From Ectocarpus siliculosus (lineage: Eukaryota > Sar > Phaeophyceae > Ectocarpales > Ectocarpaceae), in contig FN649742.1 in NCBI GenBank assembly GCA_000310025.1, positions 5,115,772 to 5,179,771 on the forward strand: a stretch of 64,000 nucleotides of DNA. The letters run 5' to 3'. Each line of letters begins with the position of its first letter. The first letter of the stretch is position 1. The notes beneath the pieces are model-generated. The model made no database searches, was not told where the DNA came from, and worked only from the letters and a program-made list of their open reading frames with translations. Of the stretch, positions 12,474 through 24,100 are shown one piece after another. A program made the translations under genes and the position numbers.

Positions 12474-15410
12474 ATGAGCGACGCTGCTGCTTCTACACCC
12501 AAGCCTGAGGGCGACGACAAGAGCGATGCCTCCACCATCACGATTCGCGTACGAGATCAGGTGTGTGCCGAATGTGTGTACTCCAGTCATTACATCACGT
12601 CAGGTTTGTTATTTTTATCGATGGTGGTGTGTACGTGGTACGTGTACCCTCGCTGCTACATTCATGTGGAGACGAAGGTGCTATTCAAAAAATCAAAAAA
12701 ATTGCATTTTGAAAACAGGTCCAATCCTTCCACAACTCTCTAGCTCCGTGCCACCCATTCGCGTGCTTGTGTGACCATTTTCTCTCGTCCTCGTGGGTGT
12801 AATTACTGCTGTATTCTACATACTTCATATTTTCTAACCTACAGCAGTTGTAATGCGCACACCCATCCCTGCTGTATGCATATGCATATATCCTGCGGGC
12901 TCATGGGAGCACAGATTCCTCAACAAGGGGTATGCAAGATGGCAATAAGAGCAGGCAGTATGGCAAGTATTCCCCTCCGGAGTAGGCTCATGAGAGCAGT
13001 GTCATGTGTCACAAGGGATGATGCAAGCTGAAAATAAAAGTAGGCAGCAGGACCCACAGCTTGTTGCGAGCTGCAGTGTGACGTTTCCCGTTTTCCAAGC
13101 TCAGCACGTTGCACAACTGGCGTGTGTTTGACTCCAAGAGCCTAGCGAACCTCAACGAACCAAAAAGAAAAAGACAACCAATCTGTACCATACAGAAGTA
13201 GTCATACTCAATATCTCTCGCTGCAGTGGCGATGCAAATTATCCCGCGGAAGGTACTCTGTAGCAGACGCGGCAGAGCTGTCGGTGCATCCTTCAAGCCG
13301 CACCAACCAACTGAAGGTCCGACGGTCAGCTCGGTTTCGACGAAACGCTTGTTGAGGTACGCTGAGTCCGCCTCTCGCTGTTGGAATGCTGCCGTGTCGT
13401 TCATCTGGACTGACTCATGATCGCGACCCTCCTTGCGCAATGCCGGTATCCCGATAGGCCTTCTTTGCCCATATGTACAGCCTGTCGCGAAGCGCTGAAT
13501 GTCTACTACGGATGTACGTTCTTTCCTCGGACCGCACCAAACGCAATCAAGCCGATTTTGAGACCTTGTTTGAGACGGATTGCAGGTGCTTGGAAGTATT
13601 GCAAGGTTGTGTCTTATATGCACAGATCCTTTTTTCTCAAGTATATAAAGTGTAATTTATGATTCAGGACAAAAAACCGTTTCCTACAGGATCAGAACAC
13701 ATGTCCTGCTGAACATTTTTTATTCACATTTTCCAAGCGGTCATGCGTTCGGAAATGATGGCAATTTTTGATAGGACGGCGCGTTTGTTTTTTCGTTTGG
13801 AAATGCACACACATCGACAAAACCATAGCTTGCGCAGCGAGTACTGGTCGTAGCGAGCTCGTGGAGGGCTCCGAGCAACCCTTGGAGCCATGCGCTGCCA
13901 TCCCAACCGTTGATATGTGGTTGCCGTGTGACCAGGTGCGCTCAAAGCAAGATGTTGGCCAGCTGGCGGACTCACCGCTTGTTCAGACCCGCAAGACCAG
14001 ACCCGCAAAAGAGACGCCGCATTATCCAACCCACATATCGATGAACAAAATGTTCATTTTCTCGCTCGCTAGATCACCCCTCCTGCTGAAACTTGCGAGG
14101 ATGTCAGCTCCATCAACTGCTGTCTGTCGGGGGCTTTGTCATTGCTGTTGATTCGGTCAGCGGAGAGGGATAGCTAAAAAGCCACCGATGCACGGTGAGC
14201 AACCTGTACAGCAGGGAGCGGCATGTCAGTTTTCGAACAGCAGTCGACTCTCGCCCACTTTGTTTGTCAGCCTCCCAGCGCGTCGCGTTGTCTGAAAACC
14301 ACAGCACAAGAAGCACCATACTCACAACTATGGGCGGGCGGGTGGCTTTGTGGTCTCTGTTTGTTCGGTCAGTGAATAGGGGTCGCTACAATCAACTCTG
14401 TGATGGCGCAAAAACTGTTAGAATGCTGTGTGTTCGAGGGGGGGGTTTTGTTGGAACAGCAGTTGGTCCTCTCGCCAACTTCAATTCTCAACTTACCGGC
14501 GCCTCGTGGTCTGTAACAACCACCCCACAAGAGGCACCAATAGCACAGCTACGCGCGGGTGGCTTTACTATTGCTGTTGTGTTTCAGCCATTGCACAGAG
14601 ATCCCCGTGAAACCAAACCGTTGATGACGTGGTACAGTAGCAAAAGTGGAAAAATCAAACCACCGCCAGCAATGCCAAAAAAGATCGACTGCACTTACAA
14701 GAAGCGTCTTGATAGACACGATGCTCCCATTTTCCGAATCGGAAATTATACGTTTTTGAATTAGATTTTCTGTTCCTACGAGAAACCGCCTAATGCAAGC
14801 CTTTTCTCCACATGAACGACTAAAAAACATTTCGGCAACGAGCTTGTCCGCGGGTGAAGCATACCACCATATTCGAAATACTCTCTGTTTCTGTACTCGC
14901 ATGCGGTCTTTGTTAATTTCCCCAATTTTAATCATGCGCATGTTTGAACAGCAGTCTCTCACCAAGTATTTTGTTTGCGGTGCCACCAGCTTACAGGAGG
15001 CGATATTCAAACTTACAGATCTCATCTGAGCCCAGGCCTTACTTTTGCAATGCGTTCTCCTCCACCCCCTAGAGCGTGTGGTATGCCGTGTGGCACCAAT
15101 TGACGAAATGCATATAATAGGCACAGATTTCTTGTCAGTCTTATCTGATTGATCTATATTCGTTGTTGGCCAACTCCCTTCGCTCCTTCCTGCTTCACAT
15201 CAGACTGGAGAGGAAACATACTTCAAGGTGAAGAAGACTACTCGAATGGAGAAGGTGTTCACCACGTACGCTTCGCGGAAGGGTGTGAGCGTGTCTGCCT
15301 TGCGATTCCTTCTTGATGGCTCACGTGTCGGTGCGGAAGACACCCCCACGTCGTTGGAGCTTGAAGACCAAGACCAGATTGACTGCATGCTGGAGCAGCA
15401 AGGCGGTTGA
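12474..15410 (+). CDS. SUMO: Small ubiquitin-like modifier SUMO (97 residues)
   Basis: Two coding exons join in phase 0: 12474-12560 (29 codons, from ATG to VRDQ) and 15204-15410 (68 codons and TGA). The first is a flexible, charged N-terminal tail and the first beta strand (TITIRVRDQ). The second gives TGEETYFKVKKTTRMEKVF, followed by the SUMO fold with the RFLLDGSRV and LELEDQDQIDCMLEQQGG stretches. The QQGG end is the conjugation site, activated by the SAE1/SAE2 E1 enzyme, transferred to UBC9 and joined to target lysines in nucleus and cytoplasm. Length is normal for the family. The stop follows the GG directly, so there is no C-terminal tail for a SENP/ULP protease to remove. The 2,643-bp intron contains only repeats and no recognised gene. 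Identity is secure from strand order and the GG end. Confidence 0.95.
14121..14640. repeat. Diverged tandem repeat, about 220-bp period, in the SUMO intron
   Basis: Three starts share a GG-GGCTTT...TTGCTGTTG/TCTGTTTG-type beginning, near 14123, 14341 and 14561. Within the first two units an ACAGCAGT...CTCTCGCC...AAGA(A/G)GCACCATA-like stretch recurs (near 14237 and 14457). Copies are clearly diverged. A further partial relative (GAACAGCAGTCTCTC) lies near 14946. Confidence 0.5.
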
Positions 15411-16341
15411 GCCGACCCTGTCGGGTCGGAGTTGGAACTGGGTTGTTGTGCGGGACCGATGTTTTTCCGTATTGGTAGTTTCTGGGGCTTGGTTCGTGGC
15501 CCCACGTACTCTCAGTTTCGGCAGTATTTTTTTCGGCCCAGAAAACGGAGGTATCTGAGAGCGCGATTAGAGTTGAGCAGGCAAGACTGAAACGCGGATG
15601 CCCGCTGCTTACAGCTGATAGAACGGGTTGCGGCATGCCACCCAGCATAGGTGTAGAATGTAGATTGAACCAACGTGCACCTTGTCAGCCCTGATTAAGC
15701 TCGTTTGACAAGGGTAAGGTAACGCTCTGCAACTTGCGGCTGCCATCGTGCAGGTTGCCGTTGGGAAGAGTACTGGTTGGATATGTGCGAGGAACGGTCA
15801 ATTTGCAACGGTCGTGGGTTCATGGTCTCCCCTGAGAGCGAGCTAGAAATCTGCCTTCGTGTCCGTGGTTCGATCCCGCTATCGTTGTCGTTGCTTTTGC
15901 GTAGTTAGGTGTACGCGCACCAGCGCCACGCAGTACTTTTGGAATCCCAGAGGCAGGTGGTGTATTGGGACACATTTGTAAAATATGAATGGACTCTAAT
16001 ATTCGGTCGTGTCCTAAGTCCCAAGAGGATTGTGGGCGACAGACAAAGTCAATCACGCTTTCCACGCGACCCAGGCGCCTTTGTTCTAGACGCAACAAGC
16101 TTCGGTTTCGCTCCCTGCGTGTATCCTTTGGCGGTTCTCTATAAAAAAAAACAATAGTGCATGGAGTACGCCGGCGAGGGAGTATCCACAGGGGAGGGGG
16201 CTCCGGATGGAGCAGGAAGCCTCACCAAATCCAATCCGCTCCGACGAATACATTAGTTAGTGGTACCCATGGCAGCACTCAGACAAGTTAGTTTATGGTG
16301 CGTAGGTCGTATGCGTTTCACCATGAAACAACGACCACTAC
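15411..16341. other. Spacer between convergent SUMO and minus-strand gene
   Basis: This 930-bp stretch holds the 3' ends of two convergent genes. I see no coding region. A weak tRNA-like pairing at 15806-15887 was examined and not accepted. Confidence 0.5.
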
Positions 16342-19300
16342 TTAGATATGGGTATCCGAGGAACGATCTTGCCTGCTGCGTCTAATCAAGGTATTTCGCA
16401 TGTCCTTAAGCCTGCTCAATGTTGTTTTTGCGTCTTGGAAGTGTGGCATCGCTTGGTATTCCACAGAATGTTGCCCTGGCCGTGCAGTCCTCTCATGGCG
16501 ACTATGCGTCATGTTGACACCCGTCGACATTTGTTGGCGAGCAGTTCGAAAAGAGCCAAGCCTCCTTCGAGCACGAGCAACGGCAAATCCTCCGCCGTCC
16601 ATGTCCTTTGGATGGGAAGGCCCGTCCAATGGTCGTTGTCGGATGGTATTATCCAACACGCGCAGGTCACGAGTCCGCGCGGCGTTTTCCATAAACGCGT
16701 CCTCCGCACCAGGGTTGGGTAGACTAGATTGATATGCTTGCGACTGAGGTGCCGAGTGTAGCATGGGTGCCAGCGGCACCCTTCCGATGGTTGGGTCATC
16801 GATAGGGGCAACATCTGGCGGGACGAAGGTAGCTGTATTGAGCGGAGACGAAACAACGGCCTCCTTGTCGGGCGCAAGTCCTGCTGCATTTTCCAGGGGT
16901 GTTTCAAATAATGGAGATGTCCATGCAGACAGCTTCGGAGGATACCAGTGGGAAGACCCCTCATGATCGATTCCTTTCACCCCCGCGCCTACCTCAAAAT
17001 TAACTTGTTCGTGGGCCGCGGCGTGGGGTGCTCGCCGACTGTAACCGGGACGATCTGCCGTGCTCCCGTGTCCGCACCACCTGTTGCCGGGGTCGTCCTT
17101 GAAATCAAGTCCGAGCTCACGGTCAAGCTCAGTGTGAGTGTCCTGCTCCAGGCGAAGTGCCATACCATCGGCCAGTGCTTGCAGAATCTTCTGTGGCGAA
17201 CTCTCCGAAGAATCTCTGACCTCTTTCTCGGGCGGCTGCTCTGCGGGCTTGCTGGCTACGCTGTCTTCAGTTCCTTGTTCTTTTTCAAGTTCACCGGTGG
17301 CGTCCTGCTCGCCGTACACGATGGGTTGCTACGGAATATTTGGAATCGACAAAAAGGGGGGCGGAAAGGCGATCAAGGTAGAAAACAAAGCATCAGGCAC
17401 GTCGCAAGGCCGCTGGAATAAAGAGTGACAGAGGGTCTGTTGCTCTTGTTTCAAGGGAGCAATACATAGCAAGCCTGTGCTTGCATTGACACCCAAACAC
17501 CAGATACTACAGTAATTTCTCCGTCTTCTCGAATTCTTCCCAAGATTTTTTTCCGTTACCTCCATGTGCTGTTCGGTGCGATAGCTCCAATAAAAACAAT
17601 ATTCGTCGGCCTCATCGCTACTCCATGCTCCTCCTACTTCGCTTTCTATGCAAGATTTTTTTTGCACCTTGCCGAGTCGCTTTTGCATGCAGAGCATGGC
17701 CACTTCAAGCTCTGCTCCGATGCATCGTCTCGTTTCTTGTAGCGTGGTTGTACACCACGGCTGGGCAGCCACGTTCGGGAGTTCTTCGGCTTCACTTGAA
17801 GCAAATAAATGCCTTGAAAAATCGTTGTATGTCGTACCCGGCGCATATCGGGGCGCTGGGCCAATTTCTGTGTCGGCACCTTCTGCCATGAGAGTGCCAT
17901 CTGATTTCACGGCCAGATGGCCTCGATCTCCGGCCGAATCCAAGGGGTTGCCGTTTCTATCAAAGTTGTTGTCCTTCGTATTGTCGGCGTCTCCACCACC
18001 CTCTTTGTCATCCTGGTTGGCACTGGATGACGATGAGTCAGTTATGCCAGGCGGTGAAACTGGTGGTGCAATTAGGGCACCGCTCGGGTTTCCAGAGCCT
18101 CCTTTCTGCTGACCTGAAGGCCCGTCAATCTGAAGCGCCTGTGGGAAAAGGCGGGACGCGGTTACACTTGGCTGTTTTCGGAAGTACGTGAACTGCACTC
18201 AGGTGATGTGTGGACGTCAGTACAGTAGTCGATGGGCCGAATACGTAACGGCTTGGGAGGTCATCACGCACCTCAATTTTCTTTACTTTTTCCTCCACGG
18301 TACGAAGAACTCCAGCCATCTGATGAGTGACGGCTTCCATCGATACGTCAGCGTTCTCAAGGAAATAAAATTTACGTGGACCCAAAGCGCTCGGCGGAAG
18401 GGCAGGATGTCTGGTGGGCAAGGCTCTGTCCCCGTCTAGAACGTACTGTCGTGGGCTGATACGCCCCACAAACCCTTCAAACATGTTGTCAGCATCTTCT
18501 ACGCCTATTGTCTCCATGGTTGAGACAGTATCATCCCTCCTGTTGGCCGCATCCTGTAGCATGACATGTTCTTCCCTCACCTGCCACATCAAGCAGTAAG
18601 CGACCAATTTAGCCATGCTTGGCATGCACCACACAATTGAGACACTGCCTATTTATGCAGATAGAAAAGCGGTGCGTTTTTAAGATGGGCTTCAGGTAGG
18701 GCTCTTACCATGTCTTCCACCCTCTTTGTCTCCGCTTGCCTCCAAGCATCCTTTTCGGCCTCTTCGGCTGTGAGGGCCTCCTTAGCGACCTGTTCTCGAG
18801 CTTTCGCCATAAGAGTGAATTCTAGCAGCTTTGCGTCCAAATCGTGGGCTATTTGGACAAGATTGACTGGTAAGCTTTCTCCTAGAACGGGTGGTAGAAA
18901 GAAAATCAAGAGGTAGGGATTAGTGATGTCCATTGAAGCACCATTCAAATTGATAGGACACAAGCTCCGAACATTTTACACTTGTGTACGATCCGCGAGG
19001 GGCACATCGATACAGGACGCGTCATTTGCGCTTCTCCAGGCTTTAGATTTGTCCCATCTCTACAACTCTGCCTCGTCCACGTGGATTTGCTCGCCGTTAA
19101 GTTAATTGCATAGCTTACGGGGCGACAGATGCCCAGAAGACCCTGGTTGTTGCCGCTGGGCGATTCCGCTCCGCAGCTGTTTGAGCACGCCATCAAGATC
19201 TGAAGCCACGCCGACGGCGCTGGGAATATTTTCCCAAGTCGCATGCTCGCCGCGTATTAGGTCCAGCTGCTGCTTATCTTGGCCCGACTCGTCCTGAAAT

Positions 19301-20133
19301 AACGGCAGAGACCGACGCTAAGCGTTGGGTGTTTACGTTCGGCGGCATAGTAAACAGGTCGAGATGACAGATAAACGTGTAGCCTGTTTAGCTGATACCC
19401 CTACTGCGGGAAGGTCATACCCAAACGGTAGGTTCTATGTTGCATATGTGCAGCAGCTGCAAGTATAGGGAAACGGAGCCGCAAACATTTCTCATCCAGG
19501 AGGCTAGAGATATGCCATGTATATTGCGATGAAAAAGAACTGACGGGAGACGAGGACTCACAAGTGTGCCTCCCTTCCTTTACGCAACAGCCCATCATAC
19601 CATGCTGCTGTTTCGATGGGTGTGTCTTTCAGCAGGAGTACAAGCAATCCATCGCGACGCAGAAGATTAACTTCTCTGCTCACATCTGCTGCTGGCTTTG
19701 GCGATGTCACCGATATTTGACCCCGAAGTTCAGCACCCCCAGAGTAACTTCGTGGATCCAGTTCATGAGAATCCTGAAGGTAGAGTTCATGAGTATTGTC
19801 TTCACTGTGCGGGGCTCCAGAGGGTCCAAACCCTGCTCTTTTGTGATCCGCGGCAAGAATCAAGCTATTCCTGGGGTAGTACCCAACAGATGAATGGACT
19901 GGCATGCGAGATGCCGGCGCCAGACCTGGCGACGGCATCACATGTGGTGGCTTTCGAGAACGATCCGTTCTATTCGCCGCTGTTGAAGTCATGAAGCTCT
20001 GGATGTCTCGAGACATAAGCTTGTCAACCCCACTGGCGGCAGAAGGAACGGGCATGGCAGTCTTTTGTTGAGACATACGTGAAGCTGACAGCAGTGTGTA
20101 GTACTCTGCCACACGATTGTGATCAAAGGGCAT
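16342..20133 (-). CDS. Unrecognised multi-exon protein with a helical, charged middle region
   Basis: Exons on the minus strand, 5' to 3': about 20133-19562 (start ATG at 20133; the upstream frame is open to 20217 without an ATG), 19293-19119, 18881-18709, 18580-18272, 18138-17668 and 17304-16342 (stop). The last five join in phase with good splice sites. The first ends in phase 2 whereas the second begins in phase 0, so a short exon between them is missing from this model. The first exon and the two 3' exons are low-complexity, rich in S, P and G. The middle (ALTAEEAEKDAWRQAETKRV, and HQMAGVLRTVEEKVKKIE) looks alpha-helical and may form coiled coils. I recognise no domain and assign no function. 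It is divergent from PP2A-A, with about 1 kb between the starts. Confidence 0.6.
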
Positions 20134-20217
20134 AGCTAGGGATTCCCGCCGAGGCGTTGAGCGCGTCCCCTCTACAGCAGTAGTACTGTACTGCTGTGGT
20201 ACGGTACCGAGTAACAA

Positions 20218-21113
20218 CTGGGCTCGAGACTTTCTAGACTACTGCTGAATGTAGTCTTTGTGTCAACATGTTTATAGACTACGGCAGTAGACGATATCTC
20301 GCAATGACAAGTAGAGGAGTGTTCTTCGTGCTTGCTGTAGTTGGGTGGCTCAAGCAGTTTGGGGCTATGTGTCTAGGATTGCATATGAGGACACGCAGAT
20401 AATACGAGGGCTGGTGTCCGTCCTACTGCTGTTACGCCGTGCTCGGCGCCCACCCACCTCCGCCGCATCTTCTCGCCTGCGATGGGGAACCGGAGTCGGT
20501 CATTCTCAACCGAGTGCTCTCGTGCTACTCGGGCATCGTCGTCCTTCCCTGCTGGGCTCTCTTCGCGTACCCACCACAAATCCTGAAATACGCATGAGGG
20601 AGGACATATTCACGGCGGTGTGCGGTGTCCAGGAAGGCGGGATTTGCTGTGACCTCAAATTTACCGGCCCATTTTTTACTTGAGACATTTTGTACTGCTG
20701 TACCTTGGCAAAAGACACAAGATTTCGGATATACTTTCGTCCAGCACCTGCTTTCCCCGTTGTTCTCGTTCCTGCCGACTTGTAGGTTTGTTTTCCCGGA
20801 AACGCTGGATCATCGAGCGGACAGAGAGCATCGCCCCCTCTCCTAGCTGCATAGCAAGGCCTGGCTGAATCCTGAATCTGCCACCAGCAGGACCAAACCA
20901 AAAAAAATGCGGCGGAAACGAGAAAACCAGACCGGCAGACACGCTGCGTGTAGAAACCCTTTGTTGCGGGGATGGGGGACAATTTTCTGTCCCCCTCCCT
21001 CTCTCCGCTCTTCACGAAGGCTCTCTGGTCGTGTTGTCTGATTCGAGCACCCGTTCTCTGCGAAACTAGCTTGGACAGAGAGCTTTCGCTTGGCACGTCG
21101 CCCGAGAGCAACC
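20218..21113. other. Bidirectional spacer upstream of two divergent genes
   Basis: About 0.9 kb separates the starts of the minus-strand gene and the PP2A scaffold gene and must hold both promoters. No TATA-like element stands out. A hairpin with 9-bp arms (ACAGCAGTA / TACTGCTGT) lies just left of it at 20174-20197, in the leader of the minus-strand gene. The last part before 21114 is presumably the PP2A-A 5' UTR. Confidence 0.45.
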
Positions 21114-24100
21114 ATGGGTGAGTTTCCAATGCCCCCGTTTTGCCTGTTGCATCTAACATTTTCGCAGCAATTTGGGATTTCGACGGCCACACGGGCGCTG
21201 GTGTGTGTGCACAGCGATTGACGCTATTCCCTGCCCACCCTCATCTCCTTGTTGCTCTTTAATCCATGCCAACATGCGCTCGCCTTCAGGCCTAAATCTC
21301 TCGTTCGTGCGATTGGGCGGTCTCTGTATTCTTGTTTTGTATTCGCAGATGAATTAGGAGGGACATCACCTCTCCAATTGCTGCAAGATGACTTTGAGTC
21401 TTCGGACCAGGAGATACGTCTGAAGGCGCTCAAGCGTGTTAAGCTGGTTGCGGATGTGCTTGGCCCGGAAGTGACCCGAAGCGAGCTCATTCCTTTCATC
21501 AATAGTGAGTGTTTGCTCGAAGCGCCATCCTACGGTCCGAGCCAGGTTGTGGTGCTGGAAAAACAATTGGTTCTTGTGCTCCGCAGCCGGTTAGACTTTC
21601 TTCCATATGTTCCATACCACTCAGCGGAGAAAGGAAAACAAGAGCAAAAGGGCAGAGGCGGGCGGGGGCTTCTGCTGTAGGTGGTCATGTTCTTTGCGTC
21701 GAAAGGGAATGTCCAAGCTATTCTCCCTGTATAGGGCATACATCCAGCATAGAACGGGTTGCGGTTTTAGGACACAGTTCTAGCTCTGGTGTATCGTTCT
21801 GCGATGTGCACTTCTAAAACACAGCAATTGCATTGTCTAAACGTCGTACAATAGGTACATTGTTTTGTAAACCGTTGTGTCTTTCGGGGGGGTATTTCTC
21901 TCTCCGCCCTCTGTCATGAGCTACGATCTATATACTTCGTAATCAACAGCAGTATGTACTTCCATTTAGCTCCCATTTCCCGTCCCCTTAGGAAGTTCCT
22001 TGGATATTGATCTCCACTCTGCCGATATCAAGTTCGGAAGCACATCACACATCAGCAGATCGTCAGTCCCTAAGAAACACAGCAAGTGGGGGGGGCGATA
22101 CAAGACGAAGACGATGGTTCGCCGAAGCCTGATTTGTGGTACATTGTAAGTAGGCATATAGGCCAACCGCCGTATTGATGAAGAACGCTGAAGCGCCCGG
22201 TCAGGTTGAGACTGTTTCCATAGAGCAGTACCGCCCTGTTGAGGGCAAATAAAGGTCAATAGGTACTGACGTTTGCTGTACGGGTCGTACCATTCGTCAC
22301 GTCATGGGTGTTGCCACCTCGGCTGTATGCCATGACGGCAGTACGTTTTTCATCAGGTCCCTCCCGCACGAGCCCTGTGATTGTGGATGGCATTCGTCGT
22401 CACAGGCACACAGGCGTTCCTGTGGTGGTACGACCAACGACTGAATGCCTATTTCCTTGTGGACAGCGAGAAGAAAAAAAGCATGTGAAAATTGTTGAAG
22501 AGGATTCGGTTCGAAACACAGGTCAATCTCAACTCGGCGACGAGAAAGAATACCCACCAAGAACAAATAGTCAGGGTCGACCAAACCCCCCAAGACACGA
22601 GATTTACTCAGGTACTTGTGAAGCATGTCCGAACGCCTACTCCCTAGCCCCCCATCCTGCGTGTACCCCATCCCTCGACGAATATGCATGGTACCATGTT
22701 TTATCTGGGGAGGGTTGTGTCTTGGTCGTTTTTGTCGGCTCCAACCACCCCCCGTGGGTTTGCTTGAGTCCATGCGCATCACACTGCACGCTCATCGTTG
22801 CCCGCTCGAAGAAACGTGTCGCATGTAGTTTCCGTTCAAGTCGTAGCACAACAACAGTACTTCAAGGTTACCGCAGGATGCCTGCTCCCTCCTCCTTTCT
22901 ATTTCCATTAACCGAGCCTATGTCTCACATGGATTTTTCGGTGCGGTAAATGCGCCACCTTTCTCTCCCGTTGCGGTCTTCCCCTTTCTTCGATTTCCCT
23001 CGTATCAGAGACTCGTGGTTGTTGCCTACCGGGTGTGCGTTGGGTAGCTGCTGCCTGATTAGGGTGTTCTGTAGCCTTTTGAATAGAGCTGTCGCCACCT
23101 TGTACCGGGGACGACTGGTGTGCACCCATGTCAGCCGCCTTATATCGGGACACATACTGTATGTACATCCGAACATGTTTTTGAATTACTCGCACGCTCC
23201 TTCTCTTGCTTCGCCCGACCACGCAAATGCTAGCAAATGTTTTAACACCACCACTAGCTTTACATGTCATGCATACACCTTCCAAATCTACGGTATGTTG
23301 TGTTTTCTCGGTTACAAATGTACCCATCGCCTCGTCCACGGTGATAGTAGAAGATGAGATCACTTACTCTCGAGTTGGTTGGCAGCAGGAGTTATGAGCG
23401 TGTCCCATCACATAGGACGGATGCAGAAAGAAATCGCACAGCAATGAACTGCTCGGGTTTCGATATCCCATTCATACAACAGGCACGTGATATTGAGCTG
23501 AACTGAAGGTTCTTGAGACCTGCAGCATTTTCGTTTGCGAAGAGATCCACGCCTGAATTTTCATGCTTATGCCTCTGCTCTGTTTGTATGCATACCTTGG
23601 TATGTGGCGGTTTCAAGGTTATGCGCTGCTGGCCACGGAGGCGAGAGGCCACATGTATTGACCCCCCCCCTACCCCACCCCACGTATTTTCTGTGGGTTC
23701 AATCTGTTTTCAGCTATTGTGGAGGATGATGATGAGATTTTGCTTGCCCTCGCCGAAGCTTTAGGGCAGCTCGTGCCCGCGGTGGGAGGCCCGGGCCACG
23801 CGGCTCTTCTACTGCCTAGGTGAGCCGAAATTAATCAGTACCAGGTTAAAGTGCCGCTCAGTTAATTGTCTTGAAGAGATACCCTGCAAAACGAGTGGCC
23901 TGTATCGCGTGTCGCTCACACAGCGTTAAGAATCATGGTTGGTTGGCAACCTTGAAGAATGAGCTGTGCCTTTACCTTTCCTCCGCAAACAGTCCTGGTA
24001 GATGTTCATCGTGGGTTCAGGCGAGAAAGCGGTGTGTGTGTGTGTACAACTCCCCATCCCCACTGTTATGCTACCCAGAATGATGGACACAGCGACCACA

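Noticed and set aside
15806-15887. tRNA-like sequence: a 7-bp acceptor-type pairing (CAACGGT with ATCGTTG) and a GGTTCGATCC T-loop-like box
   Set aside because: No convincing anticodon stem-loop, a poor A box, one T-stem mismatch, and no clear D stem. Probably chance or a very old tRNA-derived relic.
22308-22949. 213-residue frame in PP2A-A intron 2
   Set aside because: Composition and lack of motifs suggest a chance frame. Exons 2 and 3 join in phase without it.
24030-24046. GT dinucleotide runs (also at 11098 as CA, and 63405)
   Set aside because: Ordinary microsatellites in introns and spacers.
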